A program made the position numbers and the translations under genes. Source: JAUXJB01 sp965226855 (GTDB lineage: Bacteria; Myxococcota_A; UBA9160; SZUA-336). Taken from it: DNA of 64,000 bases. Below, piece after piece: positions 52,260-60,964 of the stretch. Every line of letters starts with the position of its first letter. Position 1 is the first letter of the stretch. A model generated the notes under the pieces. It was not told where the DNA came from and made no database searches. It saw only the letters and a program-made list of their open reading frames with translations. The stretch is taken from positions 1 through 64,000 of the forward strand of contig CBDDEE010000024.1 of the NCBI GenBank assembly GCA_965226855.1, read 5' to 3'.

Positions 52260-53187
52260 TGAGAGCCGGTGCGTGGCGCCATGGCGAGTCGCGACGAGTC
52301 GGGCCCGTCGTGAATCCAGGGATTGACGGAGTGCAGCCCCATCAAGGTGGAGAACCGTCGGGGGTTGCGTTCGATCATCTCGGGCGTGGTTGTCGCCCAG
52401 TACAGCTCCTGCGCTTGCATGTGGTCCCGACAGTGGGGCAAGACGAGGGTCACGCGCTGTCCATCCGCCGTCCGCGGCACCGCCCCGTGCCAGAGGCTGC
52501 CGTGCCACACGATCACTGATCCGACCGGGATCTCGAGGACCCTTATGTCCTCGTGATCGTGGGCCATTGTCAGGTGCTCGGGAACCGGCTGGCAGAACCG
52601 GTGGCTGCCGGGCCACACGCAGACCGCGCCGTTCTCCCGCGTGTAGTCCGTGAGCACCCAGGTCACGACGCTGTACTGAGAGACCCTGGGCCAGGGTGCG
52701 GGCAGCTTGGCGCTGTGATCGGCGTGGAAGCCAAGCGCCTGCCCTCCGCGGTTCTTGATCAGTGCCGTCGACTGGCTGAGCTTCGCGCGGTGCCCGAGCA
52801 GGTACGTGACGAGCGTGCCGGGTGCGGGCGCCATGAGCGCCTCCTCGAAGATGCTGTCACGGGGCAACAGGTGGAACACGGTCTGCCCCAGACCTCGCTC
52901 CCGTCCCGCGAACTTCTCGGCACTACGGTCATCAGCAGCAAGACGGAGCACCGTCTCGCGCAGCCTGTCCACGAACTCGAGCGAAGCGCCTTCCCCGGCG
53001 GCAACACGGTGTAGCCCTGCGTCTCGAACTCGGTGATGTTGGCCTGGAGCTCGTGCTCCTCGATCTGAGCTTGAAGCCGAACCGTGGCCTCCTTGCCGAT
53101 CGGCAGGGAATCGTCGGCGAGCTTCTTGGCAGCCAGCGCTCGGAGCTCGTTCAGCTCCTTCGCGAGCGAGTGCGAGTCGATCGGCAC
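52250..53187 (-). CDS. Phytanoyl-CoA dioxygenase family protein, one-base frameshift
   Basis: From GTG 53187. The N-terminal helices and EFETQGYTVLPPG read in one frame, then ASLEFVDRLRETVLRLAADD onward in the next. One more base in the C4 run (52993-52996 on the plus strand) restores about 312 residues. The 2-oxoglutarate/Fe(II) site is present: HADHSAK (HxD) and the distal HGSLWHGAVPRTADGQRV (second His with Arg). DYTRENGAVCVWPGSHRF is the family signature. It hydroxylates an unknown substrate. A 61-residue ferredoxin-like gene sits three bases upstream and could feed it electrons. Confidence 0.82.
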
Positions 53188-53190
53188 GCG

Positions 53191-53376
53191 CTAGCTCTCC
53201 TCGAGAGTGAGGGCTCCAGACGGGCAGGCCTGAACCGTCTTCTCGATCTCCTCCAACGGTGCGCCGTCCTGTACGATCACGAACTTCTTGTCTTTGACCT
53301 GGAAGACGGCGGGCAACGTGCGCACGCAGTTCCCCGCGTGGATACAGACCTCTGGGTCGTACTTGATCTCGGCCAT
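53191..53376 (-). CDS. Small (4Fe-4S) mono-cluster ferredoxin-like protein
   Basis: 61 residues. Only one cluster is suggested: CIHAGNCVRTLPAVF supplies two Cys and ACPSGALTL the third; a fourth ligand could be supplied otherwise. This is the Fer4_19-type 'divergent 4Fe-4S mono-cluster' pattern. It lies three bases before the dioxygenase gene and on the same strand. Probably an electron carrier for that enzyme, an inference from spacing. Confidence 0.8.
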   Translation of the reverse strand: MAEIKYDPEVCIHAGNCVRTLPAVFQVKDKKFVIVQDGAPLEEIEKTVQACPSGALTLEES

Positions 53377-53461
53377 GCTCGAAGCTCCTCAAGAGTGTGC
53401 ACACACAGCATATCAGCCGGTCGCTCTGCAAGAGGAGACCTTCGATCCGAACCAGATCGAG

Positions 53462-54883
53462 CTACTCGAGGTAGTTGATGACTTCGATGCCGAAGTCCGT
53501 CGGCTTGAGGGTCTCGGTGATCTGGACGGCGTCGGGCTCCTTGGCACGCAGCGACAGGTCGATGGTGTTCGGTGGGCACTCGTGACCCTGGTTGTCGAGG
53601 ATCAGGCGGACCTTTGGGAGCTGACGCATCTCCGCGATGGAGCCCTCGCCGATCACGATTCCGACCGAGTCGTCCGAGAGGCGAACCACGGTGCCCACGG
53701 GCAGGGTGCCCAGCATGTTCATGAAGTAGCGCAAGAGCGTCTGGTCGACCTGGTCGACCCAGCGGTAGTGAAGAAGCGCGAGCGCCTTGGGAGGCGTCAT
53801 GCCGTTGTGGTAGACGCGCACGCTGGTCATCGCGTCGTAGCGGTCCACGATCGCCACGATGCGGCTCAGCAGTGTCACTGGCCGGACCACACTGCGGTCG
53901 GGGTACCCTGATCCATTCACGTTCAGGTGGTGCTCGTAGGCAGCGAGGGCGACCCCGACCGTCTCGGCCGTCACCCCCTGATTGGACGCGATCGTGAGAA
54001 AGCCCTCGGCGGGATGTTTTTGAATGACTTGGCGCTCCTCGGCTGTGAGCGGCCCGGGCTTGTTCAGGATCTCCTTCGGAACGCAGAGCTTGCCGATGTC
54101 GTGGAGCATCCCGGCCTGGCCCACGATGTAGAGCTGCTGGCGGGGCAGTCCGACCGCGCGCCCCAGGGCGATCGCCAGAACGCCGACGTTCACACTATGG
54201 TTGAAGGTATACTCGTCGTAGTTCTTGACGCTGGTGAGACTGAGCGCGTAGCCGGAGTCCTGGTCGACGGACTCCATCATCTGCTGCACGATTCGCTTCA
54301 CGCGTCGCGAGTTCATGCGGTCCTTCTCGCGAGTCTCGTGGAACACCGCCTTGAGCACGCCGATGGAGCAAACGTAGACCCGCTTCTGCAGCTGGTGGCC
54401 TTCGAGCAGCGCAGCGTCCTCCTCTTCGTCGGAGTCGTCGATGACCACCTCTAGCGAGGTTGCGTTGTGCACCTTGAGCTCTCGCAGCAGCTCTTCCGAT
54501 GTGAGACCCCGCTGGTGTACCCCGAGCAGCAAGTGGCCGAAGATCTGCAGGTCAAAGGGATCGGCGCTCGCGTCGGTGGTAAAGCCTTTGATGCGCGCCG
54601 TTCGCAGCACGCCTGTCAGTCGCTGGAACGCCGTTGCGCTGGAACCGCCCTCCTTGAGGCGTGTGCCGTCGAGGTAGATCAGATCCTTGCGGATCGCGAG
54701 CTCGACCGGGCAGCCGTCGCTCAGCTCGCGAACGGAGTGGAGAACCCGTTCGGCCGCGGCCCGAACGGCGGCGTGCCGCCAGTCGTACAGGCCAAGAGCC
54801 TTGAATAGGCCGGTCCAGCGAGCGACGAACTCTCGGCCGTGCACGAGCCTGTCGCGCTCGAGCTGCTCAGGCGTCCCGCTCAT
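53462..54883 (-). CDS. HD-GYP-type c-di-GMP phosphodiesterase-like protein
   Basis: 473 residues. The N-terminal 190 residues are unassigned (DLIYLDGTRLKEGGSSATAF). An HD domain follows: FNHSVNVGVLAIALGRAVGL, MLHDIGKLCVPKEILNKPG and EHHLNVNGSGYPDRS. HD and HDIGK are intact; the GYP loop is GSGYP. The C-terminal 100 residues (DQTLLRYFMNMLGTLPVGTV; VRLILDNQGHECPPNTIDLS) are the usual HD-GYP tail. It may hydrolyse c-di-GMP, opposing the GGDEF enzyme at 4.2 kb. Its start overlaps the HEAT gene stop by four bases. Confidence 0.88.
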   Translation of the reverse strand: MSGTPEQLERDRLVHGREFVARWTGLFKALGLYDWRHAAVRAAAERVLHSVRELSDGCPVELAIRKDLIYLDGTRLKEGGSSATAFQRLTGVLRTARIKGFTTDASADPFDLQIFGHLLLGVHQRGLTSEELLRELKVHNATSLEVVIDDSDEEEDAALLEGHQLQKRVYVCSIGVLKAVFHETREKDRMNSRRVKRIVQQMMESVDQDSGYALSLTSVKNYDEYTFNHSVNVGVLAIALGRAVGLPRQQLYIVGQAGMLHDIGKLCVPKEILNKPGPLTAEERQVIQKHPAEGFLTIASNQGVTAETVGVALAAYEHHLNVNGSGYPDRSVVRPVTLLSRIVAIVDRYDAMTSVRVYHNGMTPPKALALLHYRWVDQVDQTLLRYFMNMLGTLPVGTVVRLSDDSVGIVIGEGSIAEMRQLPKVRLILDNQGHECPPNTIDLSLRAKEPDAVQITETLKPTDFGIEVINYLE

Positions 54884-56505
54884 GTGGCGCTCGCCTGCTG
54901 GAGAGCGCTTGCGCAGATCTCGGCCAGCTCTTTCTTGCCGCTCCGTGCGCCAGTCTCGAGCGCCTGTCGCGCCTCTGGTAGACGCATGCTTGCCAGCGCG
55001 CGAGCGGCACGCGTCCAGGTCCGTACGTCGGATCGCCCCCGCAGCCAGCCTGGCCGCATGCGCTCGCTCAGGAACTGGAGGGCCTCGGGTCGGTTGGTCG
55101 CGCCGATGGTCAGGTAGAGGAGATCGAGCTCCTCGCCCGCCAGCGTCCGTGCCTCGGAGGACGAAACACGCGCGATCAGCGGGGCAGGGTCGAGCTCAGA
55201 GCGGAGGCTTGCCAGGCACTTGAGTGCCACCAATCGGACGCTAGCGTCCGGATCGGACAGCGCTGCACGTGTCAGCTGCGGCTCGGCTCGGTTTCTTTGC
55301 ATCGCTGCCAGACCGCGCAGCGCCTCCCGGCGCAGGGCGGGGTTGGCACTTCGAGTGAGCGAGGTCAACGGCTCGATCGCGCTTTCATTACGCAATTTTC
55401 CGAGCACGCGTACGAAGTATGGCTTGGTTGCATCGGCCGCAGTGTGGATGTGCTGCAGGACCGGCTCGAACGCAGGCTGGCCGATTTTCGCGAGGACGTC
55501 GGCGTAGAAGCGGCGGGAACGGTCGTGCTTGGCCGCGGTGAGCAGGGAGCAGGGGGATTCAGGGATCCACTCGCCGAGCAGTACGAACACGCGCTCGGCT
55601 GCCTCAGGATCGCACGCTCCATTCTCGAGCGCCTCGTGCAGCGGCTGCAGTCGTTCGGCGTGCCCCATTCGAAACAGCGCCTCGCGGACGGCCTGGTCCG
55701 CCACGGCGGGAACGTCGGCCCGGATCCGCAGCAGGAGCTCTGTGGCCACCTCGATCTGTCCGTCGCGCAGGGTGCGTTGGAACGTCGCTTCCAGGAGCGA
55801 TACCAGATCCTCCAACCGATCCGCCTTGTTCTCGTCGCCCATCAGGTCGAACAGCGCGATCATGAAGGTCGACCAGGGTGGAGTCGTCGTGGCGCGCTCG
55901 ATCTCTTGCGCGATTCGCTCGGCATCTTCTTCCGGGATGCGAAACGCCTCCTCTGGCGGCGGAGGGATGTCCAGCTCCGTTTCATCTCTCTCCCGCGGCG
56001 GGCCGACGTCCTCGACCTCGGCCGTCGGGACGTACTTGCCCTCGAGGACCTCGTCGGGAACGTCGAGATCGAGATAGGGATCGATGGCGACCACCCTGAC
56101 GTTCGGGAGGTCTGCCTCCCAGAGGCGAGTGACGTAGTCCTCGGACAGGTCGTCGGGATGAAGCGGTGTGGCGAGCGAGACGATGAAACGCTCGAGCTCG
56201 GCGGCGTCAATCTGTGCTCCCAGGCGCAGTATCCGCACGCCATCCTTGTAGAGCCGGCCCGCGATGTCGGAACGGTCTCTATCCGCCTCCAGGAGCGGGA
56301 CGTCGTTCCAGATGAGCTGGTCACGCGCGACGCGCAGATCGAGAGGTAGCACCCCTGGCAGCTTGCCGAGAAGATCGGCCAGTAGATTCTGGCTGAGCTG
56401 ATTGCCGACGGGGTAGGTGCGCACCATCCGCTCGGTTCGAACGAGCGTATCGATGGCTCTCTTCACTGCCTGGAGGTCGCCGTCAGTGCCCTCGGGTACG
56501 GACAT
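54880..56505 (-). CDS. HEAT-repeat protein coupled to HD-GYP
   Basis: 541 residues from ATG 56505 (MSVPEGTDGDLQAVKRAIDT). The N-terminal 160 residues are alpha/beta and end in a Pro/Glu-rich linker (ELDIPPPPEEAFRIPEEDAE). From about residue 220 to the end are helical pairs typical of HEAT repeats (QPAFEPVLQHIHTAADATKP; ESAIEPLTSLTRSANPALRR; LRGLAAMQRNRAEPQLTRAA). There is no enzyme domain. ATGA overlap with the HD-GYP gene implies tight coupling; it probably presents the phosphodiesterase to a partner complex. Upstream lies a 300-base region with no start. Confidence 0.82.
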   Translation of the reverse strand: MSVPEGTDGDLQAVKRAIDTLVRTERMVRTYPVGNQLSQNLLADLLGKLPGVLPLDLRVARDQLIWNDVPLLEADRDRSDIAGRLYKDGVRILRLGAQIDAAELERFIVSLATPLHPDDLSEDYVTRLWEADLPNVRVVAIDPYLDLDVPDEVLEGKYVPTAEVEDVGPPRERDETELDIPPPPEEAFRIPEEDAERIAQEIERATTTPPWSTFMIALFDLMGDENKADRLEDLVSLLEATFQRTLRDGQIEVATELLLRIRADVPAVADQAVREALFRMGHAERLQPLHEALENGACDPEAAERVFVLLGEWIPESPCSLLTAAKHDRSRRFYADVLAKIGQPAFEPVLQHIHTAADATKPYFVRVLGKLRNESAIEPLTSLTRSANPALRREALRGLAAMQRNRAEPQLTRAALSDPDASVRLVALKCLASLRSELDPAPLIARVSSSEARTLAGEELDLLYLTIGATNRPEALQFLSERMRPGWLRGRSDVRTWTRAARALASMRLPEARQALETGARSGKKELAEICASALQQASAT

Positions 56506-56561
56506 ACGCGAGCGACATCGGCCTTGCGGCGCTCGACCTTGACGGGCAGACCGGCCACTGT

Positions 56562-56607
56562 CGGTGGTTCCAACAGGACATGAATCTGTGTCTCCAGGGG
56601 TGTGAAC
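56562..56607 (-). repeat. Decayed tRNA-Glu 3'-half
   Basis: About 46 bases match the 3' half of the tRNA-Glu at 57863-57938 (GTGTCTCCAGG, GGTGGT.CCAAC in plus-strand order) with about nine differences. It has the same orientation. It could mark the distal end of an element integrated at the tRNA gene. Confidence 0.6.
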
Positions 56608-56808
56608 GCGAAAAAAAAGCGTCAAATGGGGCACTTGGCGCCCGTGTCCCATGACAGTCCTTGGCGGACACCGGCGCGGCGCCGCGCCAGGATCGCCCCC
56701 TCGCCTCGCGTTTCCTGTCGGCGCTAGCCGTAGATGGGGGCGGCAACCGGGCACGCGGAGCGGGTGGGGAAGGAGCTGGCCGTCTTAGTTTGAGCCGGCA
56801 GGCCCTGC
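56608..56808. other. Non-coding stretch with 16-base palindrome
   Basis: No gene is supported. There is an A8 run (56611-56618), inverted GTGTCC/GGACAC (56644 and 56666) and a perfect 16-base palindrome GGCGCGGCGCCGCGCC at 56673-56688. Nothing else is recognised. Confidence 0.5.
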
Positions 56809-57339
56809 TTAAGGAGTCGGGATGGCGGAGGCTCTGTGTGTATCGCGCCGCTTCGAACGAGATCGCCACCGAGCCAGGAGGGCGACACCGGCAATCCCCG
56901 TCAACTGGAGTAACTGAGGCGATGATTTGGGCACAAATGAGAAGTCGTCAACCACCACATCAGCGACACTGCTCTCGTTTACCACTTCGATGAGGACGAT
57001 GTTTCCGCCCCCGATACCCACCAGCTGGAAGGTTTCACTACCGGGGAAAGTAAACTTGGCCTCACCAGTCAAGACCACGGATACGTGGCTGGGGACGCCG
57101 CCCTGCGTTTCCCGAAAGAAGAGCTCTATATCGTCGGGGGGACTCTCGAAACTGATGGTCGCCGTGACGCCTGGTCCCACGTGCCAGGAGTGTGTGCCCG
57201 AGCGGTAGTACTCTCCGATCCCCACAATCATCACGTCTCCGTCGCTGAATGTTGCGGTGATCGGTGACGTTCCGATTGTGAAGTCCCCGAGGGGTGCGGT
57301 CCCGAAAATCGCCCGCAAGGAGTCTCGTTCGAGGCCCAC
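56809..57339 (-). CDS. Hypothetical protein with PEP-CTERM-like tail, N-terminus missing
   Basis: 176 residues from GTG 57339. The C-terminus VPKSSPQLLQLTGIAGVALL then ARWRSRSKRR has the Pro-hydrophobic-basic layout of PEP-CTERM sorting signals. The body is beta-rich (TATFSDGDVMIVGIGEYYRS; FPGSETFQLVGIGGGNIVLI). A signal peptide is missing; upstream in frame only about 15 codons remain before a TAG. The gene appears truncated at its 5' end. No exosortase gene is in the window. Lies inside the tRNA-Glu-bounded segment. Confidence 0.5.
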   Translation of the reverse strand: MGLERDSLRAIFGTAPLGDFTIGTSPITATFSDGDVMIVGIGEYYRSGTHSWHVGPGVTATISFESPPDDIELFFRETQGGVPSHVSVVLTGEAKFTFPGSETFQLVGIGGGNIVLIEVVNESSVADVVVDDFSFVPKSSPQLLQLTGIAGVALLARWRSRSKRRDTHRASAIPTP

Positions 57340-57401
57340 GCAGGAATAACTCAGCTGTTCCTCTGTCTTCTGTTTATCTGCGATCAGCTACCTTCCTGGG
57401 C

Positions 57402-57755
57402 ATGGCGGAGATTGGATCTATCCTCCTCTCGGTCGTTGCGTTGCTGGCGAGCGCAGCCGCGATCGTGACGGCTCTTGTCGCATTCGTGCGATTGCTCCGC
57501 CGACCGAAACCGGGAATCCCCCCCTTCCTGGTGACTCGGCAGCAGCAGGACTGGCAGCAGTGGCTGCGGGACCAGGTGGCCGACGCCGTGCGTGTGATCT
57601 GGGTCTTTCCGGGCCAGGTGCCGTCCTACCAAGCCAACGGATACGTAATGGAGCGCAAAACGGCTTCAGGGGCTGAGATCCGCACAACAGACCTCGCGTC
57701 TCCAGACCTTGCGGCGCACGGCTACATGGTGCTGATGACCATGCGCCGGCGCTAG
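57402..57755 (+). CDS. Small membrane-anchored hypothetical protein
   Basis: 117 residues from ATG 57402. One N-terminal membrane helix (AEIGSILLSVVALLASAAAI then VTALVAFVRLLRR) and a soluble C-terminal 75 residues (QQQDWQQWLRDQVADAVRVI). An in-frame GTG-type start at 57294 is less likely. I recognise no family. It is divergent from the PEP-CTERM-like gene and converges with the tRNA gene on the other strand. Confidence 0.5.
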   Translation: MAEIGSILLSVVALLASAAAIVTALVAFVRLLRRPKPGIPPFLVTRQQQDWQQWLRDQVADAVRVIWVFPGQVPSYQANGYVMERKTASGAEIRTTDLASPDLAAHGYMVLMTMRRR

Positions 57756-57862
57756 TGATCGTCCGAACGGCCGATCTGCTCGCCTGTCTTCCCGAGTCCC
57801 AAGGAAGTCCCAAGGCTTCGGTCTGCGACGATGAGAATGTCGCGGTAGGTCCCCGCGATCCT

Positions 57863-57938
57863 TGGTGGTCCCAACGGGATTTGAACCCGTGTCTCCAGGG
57901 TGAGAACCTGGTATCCTAAACCCCTAGACGATGGGACC
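57863..57938 (-). tRNA. tRNA-Glu (anticodon CTC)
   Basis: Acceptor GGTCCCA pairs with TGGGACC; anticodon arm CCAGG-TTCTCAC-CCTGG gives CTC at positions 34-36; T-arm ACGGG-TTCAAAT-CCCGT. CCA is encoded. 76 bases with all four arms. It decodes GAG. Its 3' half is repeated, decayed, at 56562-56607. Confidence 0.95.
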
Positions 57939-58050
57939 GAGAGGCGCGCAGGGTAGTGACCAGCGCGCCTTCCGTCAACGCGGGGCAAGGTTGGGTGCTC
58001 TCCCGTGGACGTTCCCAGAGATCCGGAAGCGTTAGGGAGAGGGCGGGCGC

Positions 58051-58086
58051 TAGACCCCCGACGACGGGCTTGCCGCCGGGGGTCTA
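58051..58086 (-). terminator. Hairpin terminator after the H1-like gene
   Basis: TAGACCCCCG and CGGGGGTCTA, perfect ten-base arms with a 16-base loop. Lies 20 bases past the stop of the minus-strand H1-like gene. Confidence 0.7.
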
Positions 58087-58106
58087 ACTAGCCGGGAGTG
58101 CCCGGT

Positions 58107-58418
58107 TTAGGCTCGCTTGCGACGAGCCGTGGTGCGACGCGCGCTGCGGCGCTTGGCCGGTGCGCGACGCTTCGCAGCCGCTCGACGCTTGGGCGCACTC
58201 CGCCGCTTGGCCGGTCGGCGCTTTGCTGCGGACGGCTTCTTCTTCATGCCTATGCCGTACCGCATCACGGCGGCGTCCGTGCTCTTGAACATCCCGCGCA
58301 GCGCGGTGTGCAGCGCGGAGTCCTTCGGGTAGTGACTCGAAATGTGACTCGCGAGCTTTGTCCAGCTCCGCTTGCTGGTCGCGGTCTGCCACTTCTTGGC
58401 GGAGACGTTGATCTTCAC
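58107..58418 (-). CDS. Histone H1-like basic nucleoid protein
   Basis: 103 residues. The N-terminal 55 residues form a small predicted helical domain (WQTATSKRSWTKLASHISSH). The C-terminal 45 residues are Lys/Arg/Ala/Pro repeats (AKRRPAKRRSAPKRRAAAKR). Such tails bind DNA non-specifically, as in bacterial H1-like and AlgP-type proteins. The N-domain is not the usual winged helix, so the exact family is unclear. Monocistronic with its own terminator. Confidence 0.7.
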   Translation of the reverse strand: MKINVSAKKWQTATSKRSWTKLASHISSHYPKDSALHTALRGMFKSTDAAVMRYGIGMKKKPSAAKRRPAKRRSAPKRRAAAKRRAPAKRRSARRTTARRKRA

Positions 58419-58535
58419 GTGGTGGTACTCCCCACAGTTTCTACTGCCGCCCCTCTTCGGACGAAACTGGCTAGAGCGTTAGCGATTCCTCTAGACTTGC
58501 GCGCGAAGGTTCACGAGAAGCAATGGAACGCGCCT

Positions 58536-59321
58536 ATGAGTGAGGAGTTAGGGCAACCCATCAGCGGCCTGCGCAGTGGCGAGGCTGGCGAGAACGTCTT
58601 TCTGTGTGGCGACCCTGCGCGCGTCGAGCGAATTTCAGCCGGCTGGTCTGACGTGCGTGAGATCTGCAACGTTCGCGAGTACAGAATCCACCTCGGCGAG
58701 CTCGACGGAGTGCAGCTTGCCGCAGCCTCTACCGGAATCGGCGCTCCTAGCACGGCGATCTTGATCGAGGAGCTCGCGAAGGTCGGGGTGACGACCTTCA
58801 TTCGCATAGGCAACAGCGGAGGCCTCGATCCCGCCGTGGAGGTGGGCGACCTCGTGATCACCACCGGCGCGGTACGCGATGACGGCACGTCGACGAGCTA
58901 CGTGACGTTGAGCTATCCGGCGGTGGCGGACTACGAAGTGGTCTCGGCGCTGGTGTCCGCTGCGCGTGCTCACGGCGTGCGCCACCGCATCGGTGTGACC
59001 TGGGCCATGGATGCGTTCTACGCCCGGAACGCCATCCTGGGAGCAGATGGCGCGCTGGAGACGATGAGCTTCGCTGGCTACCGGCCGCCCGAGCTCGAGC
59101 AGCGGCTCGTGCAGATGCAGGCGGCGCGCGTTCAGAACTGCGAGATGGAGAGCGGCATCCTGCTCACCCTCGCCAACCTGTTCGGCCTGCGGGCAGGCTG
59201 CATCTGCGTGGTATCGGATCGCGCCCCCTGGCCCGGCCCTGCCGAGCTGGACATCGACAAGAACATGGACGTCGCCATTGCGGTCGCAAGGGACGCGATG
59301 CTCACCCTCGCAGCGCGGTGA
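58536..59321 (+). CDS. Nucleoside phosphorylase (uridine phosphorylase-like)
   Basis: 261 residues from ATG 58536. The phosphate loop CGDPARVERI, STGIGAPSTAILIEELA, IGNSGGLDPAVEVGDLVITT and EMESGILLTLANLFGL are the NP-I family signatures; the last includes the ribose-binding MES. Cleaves a nucleoside with phosphate to base and ribose-1-phosphate; Udp is the closest type. The stop overlaps the GTG of nagA (GTGA), so the two are coupled. Confidence 0.9.
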   Translation: MSEELGQPISGLRSGEAGENVFLCGDPARVERISAGWSDVREICNVREYRIHLGELDGVQLAAASTGIGAPSTAILIEELAKVGVTTFIRIGNSGGLDPAVEVGDLVITTGAVRDDGTSTSYVTLSYPAVADYEVVSALVSAARAHGVRHRIGVTWAMDAFYARNAILGADGALETMSFAGYRPPELEQRLVQMQAARVQNCEMESGILLTLANLFGLRAGCICVVSDRAPWPGPAELDIDKNMDVAIAVARDAMLTLAAR

Positions 59322-60490
59322 GTGACTCGGCGCTTTGGGTTGCGCGGGCCGTCACTCCCGCGCGCAGCATGGAGCGTGTGCGCGTGCGCTTCGGCAACGG
59401 ACGCATCACCCAGGTCTCTGCCGATGTCGCCCCGCAGTCCGGTGACGTGCGCTACGAGGACGCGACGCTGGTGCCCGGGCTGGTCGATCTGCAGGTGAAC
59501 GGCGGTGCTGGAGCCGCCTACTCGGATGCCGATCGAGCCACACGCGAACGCGCCACGAGCTTCCACCTGCGCCGCGGCACCACCAGCCTGCTGGCCACGT
59601 TGGTCAGTGCTCCGCTCGAGCGCCTGGAGTCCGCGCTCGCTCAGCTCGCCGGGGATCTGGACGAAGGGGGCCCGCTCGTGGGCATTCACCTGGAGGGGCC
59701 CTTTCTGGCCGAGGAGAAGTGCGGCGCGCACGCCCGCGAACACCTCTGTGACCCGACACCCGAACGGGTGGACCGACTGCTCGCGAAGGCCGGCTCGGGA
59801 CTGCGTATGGTCACGCTCGCGCCCGAGCGCGAGGGGGCGCTTGACGCGATCGCGCGCTTTCACCGCGCCGGTGCGGTCGTCTCCGCCGGGCACTCGCGGG
59901 CGACGCGCAGCCAGCTGCGGGATGCCATCGGCTGTGGTCTGTCGTTCATGACCCACGTGGGTAATGCCAGCGACTGGCCGGATCGACCCGACGACCCGGA
60001 GCGGGGCTACCGACGCAGCGAGCCCGGCATGGTGGGGACCTTCCTGTGCGATCCGGAGCTGCGCGGCAGCGTCATCATGGATGGCCACCACCTCCATCCA
60101 GAGCTGGTCCGGGCGCTCGTGGAGCTGCGCGGCTCCGAGTCCGTGGTGCTGATTAGCGATGCGACACCGGCCGCCGGGCTGGCGCCAGGCCGGTATCAGC
60201 TGGGCGGGCTCCACGCGGAGATCCATGCCGGTGGCTACGCCACGGCAAACGGCAGCCTGGCGGGGAGCGTGATTCCTCTGGTCACTGCAGTCCGGGAAGC
60301 GGTCTCCTCCGCCAGGCTCTCGCTTGCGGACGCGGTCTGCATGGCGACGGCGACTCCTGCTGATGTGATTGGGCTCGGGGCTCGCAAGGGCCGGATCGAG
60401 CCGGGCTTCGATGCGGACCTCCTGGTGCTCGACGGCGATCTGCGCCCCGTGCAGGTCTACTGGGCGGGGGAGGCGGTCCCCGTCGCCTGA
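59318..60490 (+). CDS. nagA: N-acetylglucosamine-6-phosphate deacetylase
   Basis: 390 residues from GTG. VPGLVDLQVNGGAG is the metal-site start; HLEGPFLAEEKCGAH carries the Glu and His ligands; SAGHSRATRSQL and MTHVGNAS hold the others; VVLISDATPAAGLAPG has the catalytic Asp. It removes acetate from GlcNAc-6-phosphate in amino-sugar and wall recycling. No nagB or transporter is adjacent. Overlaps the phosphorylase gene by four bases. Confidence 0.94.
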   Translation: MSDSALWVARAVTPARSMERVRVRFGNGRITQVSADVAPQSGDVRYEDATLVPGLVDLQVNGGAGAAYSDADRATRERATSFHLRRGTTSLLATLVSAPLERLESALAQLAGDLDEGGPLVGIHLEGPFLAEEKCGAHAREHLCDPTPERVDRLLAKAGSGLRMVTLAPEREGALDAIARFHRAGAVVSAGHSRATRSQLRDAIGCGLSFMTHVGNASDWPDRPDDPERGYRRSEPGMVGTFLCDPELRGSVIMDGHHLHPELVRALVELRGSESVVLISDATPAAGLAPGRYQLGGLHAEIHAGGYATANGSLAGSVIPLVTAVREAVSSARLSLADAVCMATATPADVIGLGARKGRIEPGFDADLLVLDGDLRPVQVYWAGEAVPVA

Positions 60491-60582
60491 CCCTCGAGTC
60501 GCAAGCCTTCCCCGTCAAGTTCGCCTCGCCAGGTCCCGATGGCTATGCCAGTCCCAGCGACGGCCCGGGAAGGGAGGAGCCC

Positions 60583-60903
60583 ATGCGGAGATTCGCTCGT
60601 ACTCTGACTGCCAGCCTCGCACTGGTTGCGGTACTCGGGGTTAGCCCGGGAGCGGCGCAGGCAGGGTTGGACAACTCGTTCGAGACTTGCGACTACCCGA
60701 AGACCTTCGACCTGATCGTCCTTCGGCCTCTCTCGCTCATCTCCCTCGCCATCGGCACGGGACTCTACGTGGCCGTAGCACCCTTCGCCTATGTGACGGT
60801 GAAGAAGGACTTCCGCTCCGTGACGGAGAGCCTCGTCTACAAGCCCGCGCGCTTCACGTTCAAGCGCCGCCTTGGCGAGTGTTCAGGCACCACCGACTAC
60901 TAG
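60583..60903 (+). CDS. Small secreted or membrane hypothetical protein
   Basis: 106 residues. A signal peptide (LTASLALVAVLGVSPGAAQA) is followed by a short region with two Cys (ETCDY; GECSGT) and one further hydrophobic helix (LSLISLAIGTGLYVAVAPFA). AGGGAGGAGCCC gives a good ribosome site. Resembles small 'multidrug efflux-like/TM' hypotheticals of proteobacteria; no assigned function. Followed by the inverted-repeat element. Confidence 0.7.
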   Translation: MRRFARTLTASLALVAVLGVSPGAAQAGLDNSFETCDYPKTFDLIVLRPLSLISLAIGTGLYVAVAPFAYVTVKKDFRSVTESLVYKPARFTFKRRLGECSGTTDY

Positions 60904-60964
60904 AGCGTCACCCAGGTCCGGCTGACTCCTCGCCAGGCCCGATTTGCGCGGCCGGGACGAGAAA

